Shown: positions 23,350-27,644 of the stretch, piece after piece
Position numbering within the stretch: position 1 is the stretch's first letter
How the letters are laid out: every line of letters starts with the position of its first letter
Assembly (NCBI GenBank): GCA_002469895.1
Contig: DKOA01000036.1
Coordinates: 1 to 27,644, forward strand
Length of the DNA stretch: 27,644 bases
From: Opitutia bacterium UBA7374
GTDB taxonomy: Bacteria; Verrucomicrobiota; Verrucomicrobiia; Opitutales; Coraliomargaritaceae
Direction of reading: 5' to 3'
Translations under genes and position numbers: made by a program
The notes under the pieces: generated by a model
Database searches by the model: none
What the model was told of the DNA's origin: nothing
Seen by the model: only the letters and a program-made list of their open reading frames with translations

Positions 23350-24641
23350 ACCAGGAAATGGCCCTCATGCTCCTGACTTTTGTCGCACTCCTGTGCCTCC
23401 GTGTACCCATTGCCTACGTCCTCGGCATGACCACCCTCTTAACTGCATACGCACTCGGCTATTCCAATATAACTACCACCATCGCCAGCGATCTGGCCAA
23501 TGGGATCAATAGCTTCGCCCTTCTTGCCATCCCCTTCTTTATCCTCGCCGGCGAACTCATGGGCAGCGGCGGTCTGTCCCGTCGATTGATCAACTTTGCC
23601 AATGCCATTGTCGGGCGGATCCCCGGCGGCCTGGCCATCGTCAACACCTTTACCTGTATGCTCTTCGGTGCTATCAGTGGTTCGGCAGTTGCCGCTATTT
23701 CCAGTATCGGGGGTACGCTCATTCCGGAAATGAAACAGAAGGGGTACGAGCGCAATTTCAGCATCGCCATCACCTCCGCATCCGCCACCACCGGACTCTT
23801 GATTCCACCGAGCAACATCATGATCGTTTACGCTCTGGTTGCTGGAAATGTTTCCGTCGCCTCGCTCTTTCTTGCCGGCATCCTACCCGGCATACTCATC
23901 GGTACTCTATTGATGCTGGTCGCATTCTTTATCTGCAAAAACCAGGGATTCGGCAAAACTGAGGGCGAAGCAGAACAAGCGACCGCCTTATGGCCCGCCA
24001 TTGCCGGTGCCATACCCAGCCTTATTCTCGTCATTGTTGTTCTCGGGGGCATCCTTGGCGGTATCTTCACCGCAACTGAGGCATCCGCGATTGCTGTCCT
24101 TTGGGCCTTTCTTCTTGGGGTGGTGGTCTATCGGGAGATCCAGCCGAACCAACTCATTCAAATCGTCCTCAGCGCTGCGCGTACCACTGCAATCGTTCTC
24201 TTCCTTGTCGCCTGCAGTTTCGCCATGAGTCGCTTATTGACCCATGAACAAGTGCCTCAACAGGTCAGTTCTGCCCTACTGGCTCTTTCCGAAAATCCGC
24301 TGATCATTCTTTTGATCATCAACATTACCCTGCTGGCCGTCGGCGTCTTCATGGATATGACACCAGCCGTCCTTATCTTTACACCGATTTTTCTGCCCAT
24401 TGCGATTTCTCTGGGAATTGATCCGGTTCACTTCGGTATCATCATGATCACCAACCTCTGCATCGGATTGCTCACACCTCCGGTAGGTACTTGTCTCTTT
24501 GTCGGTGCAGGGGTCGGTGGCAGTGATATTCTCAAGGTATCCAAAGCAATGCTTCCCTTTTACCTCGTCATGATTCTGGCGCTCCTCGTCATTACATACT
24601 ACGCGCCGATCAGCCTTAAATTACCGGCTCTGATTCAGTAA
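23346..24641 (+). CDS. dctM: TRAP transporter large permease DctM
   Basis: Large membrane subunit that carries the substrate with sodium ions. The 431-residue protein has about a dozen hydrophobic helices and the DctM landmarks IPFFILAGELMGSGGLSRRL (62-81), FGAISGSAVAAISSIGGTL (107-125), GLLIPPSN (150-157), and the later FMDMTPAVLIFTPIFLPI and LLTPPVGTCLFVG blocks. Last gene of the kdu-TRAP operon. Its ATG overlaps the dctQ stop, and it is one of the few genes here with a purine-rich stretch (AGAGGAAGG, 23328-23336) before the start. The downstream gene converges from the other strand. Confidence 0.95.
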   Translation: MNQEMALMLLTFVALLCLRVPIAYVLGMTTLLTAYALGYSNITTTIASDLANGINSFALLAIPFFILAGELMGSGGLSRRLINFANAIVGRIPGGLAIVNTFTCMLFGAISGSAVAAISSIGGTLIPEMKQKGYERNFSIAITSASATTGLLIPPSNIMIVYALVAGNVSVASLFLAGILPGILIGTLLMLVAFFICKNQGFGKTEGEAEQATALWPAIAGAIPSLILVIVVLGGILGGIFTATEASAIAVLWAFLLGVVVYREIQPNQLIQIVLSAARTTAIVLFLVACSFAMSRLLTHEQVPQQVSSALLALSENPLIILLIINITLLAVGVFMDMTPAVLIFTPIFLPIAISLGIDPVHFGIIMITNLCIGLLTPPVGTCLFVGAGVGGSDILKVSKAMLPFYLVMILALLVITYYAPISLKLPALIQ

Positions 24642-24741
24642 CTGATGCAACGGCCTTGTCCCGACAGGGAAAAAACACTCTATCGGCGCAGCATCAAGGG
24701 GCAGCACCTTAGACAGTATCAGCAGAACCAAAGCAATAAAA

Positions 24742-24767
24742 AGCGGGTTGGCATAGACCAACCCGCT
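24742..24767 (-). terminator. Strong intrinsic terminator for the exoprotein gene
   Basis: A perfect 10-bp stem, AGCGGGTTGG (24742-24751) with CCAACCCGCT (24758-24767), and a six-base loop. On the minus strand it is followed directly by TTTTTATTG. It lies 25 bp past the stop at 24793. On the plus strand no U-tract follows, although the hairpin could still help stop the dctM transcript. Confidence 0.85.
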
Positions 24768-24792
24768 GAAAGATTCGAAATCGATCGAGAAT

Positions 24793-27644
24793 CTAATCGC
24801 CGATCGTGGAAATGATAATGTTATCAAAGATGAAGTTTACCTTATCATCTCCTGATCCAGTCGCTAATCCGAAGGATCCAAAGTTGTTATTCGTAGCAGT
24901 ACGGAAAAGTGGAGCACTCTTCTCCAAATTTCCGTCAATGTACACGTCCATTGTGTTCGCCGCTAAGGGAACTGTAGATCCGTCAGGTGCTGTGTAATTA
25001 ACCAATGCAGCATCGTCATCATTAGCGAAAATGTTCATCCGGTAAGCAGTATTTGCTACCATTTCACTCGTACTGAAGACTGTGCTATAAACTGCCCCTT
25101 CAGACACTAATTTGATTTCACCTTTAGCGCGGAATTGCACTTCAATATGACGATCCCCGCTACTGCCCGCATTAAAGTTGGTTTCATTTGGATTATCTTC
25201 GCTTCCGCCTGTTTCTGATTCACCCAAGCTTAGAGTCACACGGTCTGAACCAGACTGAGTTAAGTCTTTCCAGACAAAGTCCAATTGAATTTCCAATGCA
25301 TTGTAATAATTCGCATCATTGCCGGTCAGTCCTGGAGTAAGTTGCACCGTATATCTCGTAGAGCTACCGTTTGCAGATGACTCGTCCAGTATTTCCAATC
25401 CATTGCCACTACCGGCTAGATTATCGCCATCACCGACGACCAGCACTGTGCGTGCTAGGCCATCCATGACGCCTGAAGTTACACCTGAATTAGCTGTGGA
25501 AGGGGTACTTCCTGCAGTGCTGCTTTCAAAATCTTCAGAGAAGATGACCGAATCACTTGAAGGGTCTTCACCACCTGAAGAATCTTCTCCATCTGAAGAA
25601 CTGTCCACATTTTCACTTAATTCTACATCATCAATATACCAGCCCATGTAACCACCAAAGCTAGCATAACTTGCGAATAGGCTCCACTCTACACGAACCA
25701 GACCGTCACTCGGTAGACCAGATACTGCAGTTAAATCTACGGGTAAGGTCACATTTTCCCAGGTGGAGGAGAACTCGTCAGAATCAACGACTGATAATAA
25801 CTCAGTAATGACCGTATTCGAGTCGTTCTCTATCAAGCGAACAACTGCTGTATCAATTTCATCAATGTCCAAAGCCTGAGAGTAGCTCAAGCGAACCGCA
25901 TCAAGACCGCTAAGATCAATCACACTGGATCGTAAAGATGTGTTTGTATCTGAATTGTATTCACCAGTTAATTCAACTCCCCAGCAAGAGGATCCCGAGC
26001 TTGCAGAGGATATTGTTCCACCAAGTCCAGTAACATTAGGTGTGCCGAGTGACCATTCAGAGCCCACACCGTCAGTTGAGTTATCCAACGTAGTGAAACC
26101 ACCATCACCTGACTCGAATGTCTGCAGGCTGAAAATTTCACGAGGCACCCCTTCATAAGACACCCGGAAGAACTCTTTGTCTCCAAGAGCCACACCGGTG
26201 CGAGTGTACGTTTCCGAATTACCAACCGCTGTAATGGTTTGAACGCTGGATAACGCAGCCAAATCCGTACCGCTCTGTACAGCGTATACACGACCCGGAC
26301 GACTTTCAAATGTAACGTCTACCTGATCCGGAGCGGATAAGATGATCGCAATCGTCTCGGGTGCTGGATTATCCGAAATTGCGAAGATTAAATTAAACGC
26401 TGTTGTGCGAATAACCGCACTGCCCGATGCTGCATCATAGATCATGCTAGAAGGGTCATTGTCATCCGGTACAAGCGTGAAGGTAACGCCGTTGTCACTG
26501 GAGGTGTACAATTCCAAGTAAGAACTGTCTAGCCCGGCAGCTAATTGAATGTCAATCGCTACATTAGAATCCAGATCCAGATCCGAATCGATTTGCCAGA
26601 AAGTTAAATCTTCACTCGGGAAGATACTTAGATCAGTCCGCTCAGTGGCAGTGAAACTGCCCGATCCGGCACCGGACGGGAAAGTCACAGTCAAATCAGC
26701 ATTTGTACTGCTGGTGTTATCAAAATCGTAGATATTTGCACTTACATCCGTCGCACTCAGGCTGAGAACACCATCGCCGGAAAGCGTGTTAACTGCATTT
26801 GAGGCGGATACGTCAGCGATCGCATTAAAGCTGAAGTTATCAAATGTGTAGTCCAAACTTTGGAAGGAGGATGCCGATGTGATACCGAAGCGACCAATCG
26901 TAGCATCTCCGGAAACTTCCTGGTCAAATTGCTCTGCACCAACGAAAGTATTATCCACATAAAATGCGAAAGAATTTGGTGGAATAGAACGGGAGAGTCC
27001 ATCCGGACCCGTAAAGGTAATTTTGTCCGTATCCGAATCATTCGCAAAGAGATCAAAGCGGTAGGCCTGCCCGTCTGTCAGCGCAAAGGAAACAATCTCG
27101 TTCCCAGTAAATCCATCGAGATTCACACGACCATCGGCAGAGAAGTTAATATCCATATAGCGGTTTCCATTACCCCACATGGTGGCCCCAGCCTGTGCTA
27201 AACTGATTCGGAAGGCATGATCTGGATCGACACTTGGATTTGCTAGATCATTCCAGGCGAAATCGAAGGAAGCGTGTAGGCTACCAACAACCGAGCTCAG
27301 ATCCTGCTTGTACAATACGCCACCCCCACTGGAGACAACGGAATTGTCCACTAACTGGATGCCTTGGCCACCGCCGCCCCCGGCAACATTGTCTGGGCCT
27401 GAAACAACTTCGATCTTGTAATCAGCAGAGCTGGAAGAAGGGCGAATGTAACTCGCGGAAGGCGCTGATCCGACCGAAGACGATTCAAAATCATCTTCAA
27501 ACAAAGCAAACGAGGTCAGCGCATCTGTCGTTGTTTGGACGCGATAAACAGAAATGTTGTCAATCGTCCAATCAATGCCACTTTGAGCAGAATTGGAGGT
27601 AAAGCCAAAGCGTCCAATATTTTCTCCGGTGTAGGCAGTACCGG
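24793..27644 (-). CDS. Large multidomain exoprotein with repeated concanavalin-like modules (N-terminus outside window)
   Basis: The frame is open to the right edge, so at least 950 residues are present and the start is missing; an in-frame TTG at 27504 is internal, because the same kind of domain continues upstream of it (GRFGFTSNSAQSGIDWTIDN). In order: the end of one concanavalin/LamG-like module (27510-27644), a full module (26827-27504), an approximately 110-residue beta segment, a short domain with SRPGRVYAVQSGTDL and EFFRVS, a MAM/choice-of-anchor-J-like domain (25609-26136, ending GGYMGWYIDDVELSE), an acidic Ser/Gly/Asp linker, and a last module (24796-25542). No catalytic motif is visible. 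It may bind polysaccharide or act as a surface scaffold; upstream parts outside the window could be enzymatic. Ends at a strong terminator. Confidence 0.8.
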   Translation of the reverse strand, partial: GTAYTGENIGRFGFTSNSAQSGIDWTIDNISVYRVQTTTDALTSFALFEDDFESSSVGSAPSASYIRPSSSSADYKIEVVSGPDNVAGGGGGQGIQLVDNSVVSSGGGVLYKQDLSSVVGSLHASFDFAWNDLANPSVDPDHAFRISLAQAGATMWGNGNRYMDINFSADGRVNLDGFTGNEIVSFALTDGQAYRFDLFANDSDTDKITFTGPDGLSRSIPPNSFAFYVDNTFVGAEQFDQEVSGDATIGRFGITSASSFQSLDYTFDNFSFNAIADVSASNAVNTLSGDGVLSLSATDVSANIYDFDNTSSTNADLTVTFPSGAGSGSFTATERTDLSIFPSEDLTFWQIDSDLDLDSNVAIDIQLAAGLDSSYLELYTSSDNGVTFTLVPDDNDPSSMIYDAASGSAVIRTTAFNLIFAISDNPAPETIAIILSAPDQVDVTFESRPGRVYAVQSGTDLAALSSVQTITAVGNSETYTRTGVALGDKEFFRVSYEGVPREIFSLQTFESGDGGFTTLDNSTDGVGSEWSLGTPNVTGLGGTISSASSGSSCWGVELTGEYNSDTNTSLRSSVIDLSGLDAVRLSYSQALDIDEIDTAVVRLIENDSNTVITELLSVVDSDEFSSTWENVTLPVDLTAVSGLPSDGLVRVEWSLFASYASFGGYMGWYIDDVELSENVDSSSDGEDSSGGEDPSSDSVIFSEDFESSTAGSTPSTANSGVTSGVMDGLARTVLVVGDGDNLAGSGNGLEILDESSANGSSTRYTVQLTPGLTGNDANYYNALEIQLDFVWKDLTQSGSDRVTLSLGESETGGSEDNPNETNFNAGSSGDRHIEVQFRAKGEIKLVSEGAVYSTVFSTSEMVANTAYRMNIFANDDDAALVNYTAPDGSTVPLAANTMDVYIDGNLEKSAPLFRTATNNNFGSFGLATGSGDDKVNFIFDNIIISTIGD
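24796..25542 (-). repeat. C-terminal concanavalin-like module of the exoprotein
   Basis: Begins FSEDFESSTAGSTPS, has VVGDGDNLAGSGNGLEILD, QLDFVWKDL, YRMNIFANDDD, a PDGSTVPLAANTMDVYIDG block, and ends SFGLATG...FIFDNIIIS. Confidence 0.75.
26827..27504 (-). repeat. Upstream concanavalin-like module of the exoprotein
   Basis: Begins FEDDFESSSVGSAPS, has VVSGPDNVAGGGGGQGIQLVD, ASFDFAWNDL, YRFDLFANDSD, PDGLSRSIPPNSFAFYVDN, and ends IGRFGITSAS...YTFDNFSF; same order as in the last module and in the esterase-sulfatase. Confidence 0.75.

Noticed and set aside
24650..24670. Imperfect hairpin just after dctM as its terminator
   Set aside because: The stem needs a G-U pair and is followed by A residues on the plus strand, not T; the 24742-24767 hairpin is far stronger.
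1..27644. CRISPR array, tRNA/rRNA genes, insertion sequences or prophage
   Set aside because: No regularly spaced direct repeats, no cloverleaf or rRNA-like stretch and no transposase or integrase motifs were seen in any frame.

Overview
The window looks like a chromosomal segment from a marine, polysaccharide-degrading member of the Verrucomicrobiota, most likely near Opitutales/Puniceicoccaceae. The evidence is a very large secreted protein with a prepilin-like N-terminus resembling the Verru_Chthon cassette protein A family, secreted proteins ending in a 'DPDLDGLNNLAEYALG'-type tail, an iduronate-2-sulfatase-like enzyme, an Lpt outer-membrane export system, and almost no Shine-Dalgarno sequences. 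The taxonomic call is inference from gene content.

Region 1 (1-6604, all minus strand) is housekeeping. It reads aspS -> a fused LptC/LptA-like periplasmic protein -> lptB -> hprK, then a 495-bp gene-free AT-rich spacer, then the first 167 codons of dnaA, which runs off the left edge. The spacer has two perfect DnaA boxes exactly 300 bp apart, a near-perfect box, an 8-bp inverted repeat and an A/T palindrome, so it is a good candidate for oriC or part of it.

Region 2 (6764-15187, minus) encodes exported proteins: a 1211-residue beta-helix (pectin-lyase-like) protein with a duplicated N-terminal module, and a tightly coupled pair made of the giant prepilin-like protein and a 272-residue secreted partner of unknown function.

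Region 3 (15388-24641) looks like a locus for acidic, sulfated and acetylated polysaccharide. On the minus strand lie a single polypeptide joining a SASA-type O-acetylesterase, a concanavalin-like module and an S1 sulfatase, and an IclR-family regulator. Divergent from the regulator is a compact plus-strand operon kduI-kduD-dctP-dctQ-dctM (4-deoxy-5-ketouronate isomerase, 2-keto-3-deoxygluconate dehydrogenase, three-part TRAP transporter). The 271-bp divergent spacer holds two palindromic TTGTTC-N6-GAAC sites and one extra TTGTTC half-site, probably IclR operators. The dctP/dctQ junction carries a perfect 14-bp inverted repeat.

Region 4 (24793-27644, minus, incomplete at the right edge) is a large multidomain exoprotein. 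It has at least three copies of the concanavalin-like module also found inside the esterase-sulfatase, and ends at a strong intrinsic terminator.

Working model (inference): exported esterase/sulfatase and beta-helix proteins trim a sulfated, acetylated uronic-acid polymer, the TRAP system imports the resulting (unsaturated) uronate, and KduI/KduD convert it to 2-keto-3-deoxygluconate under IclR control. The enzymes that would finish the route (KDG kinase, KDPG aldolase) and a clear endo-acting lyase are not in the window. No tRNA, rRNA, CRISPR array or insertion sequence was seen.
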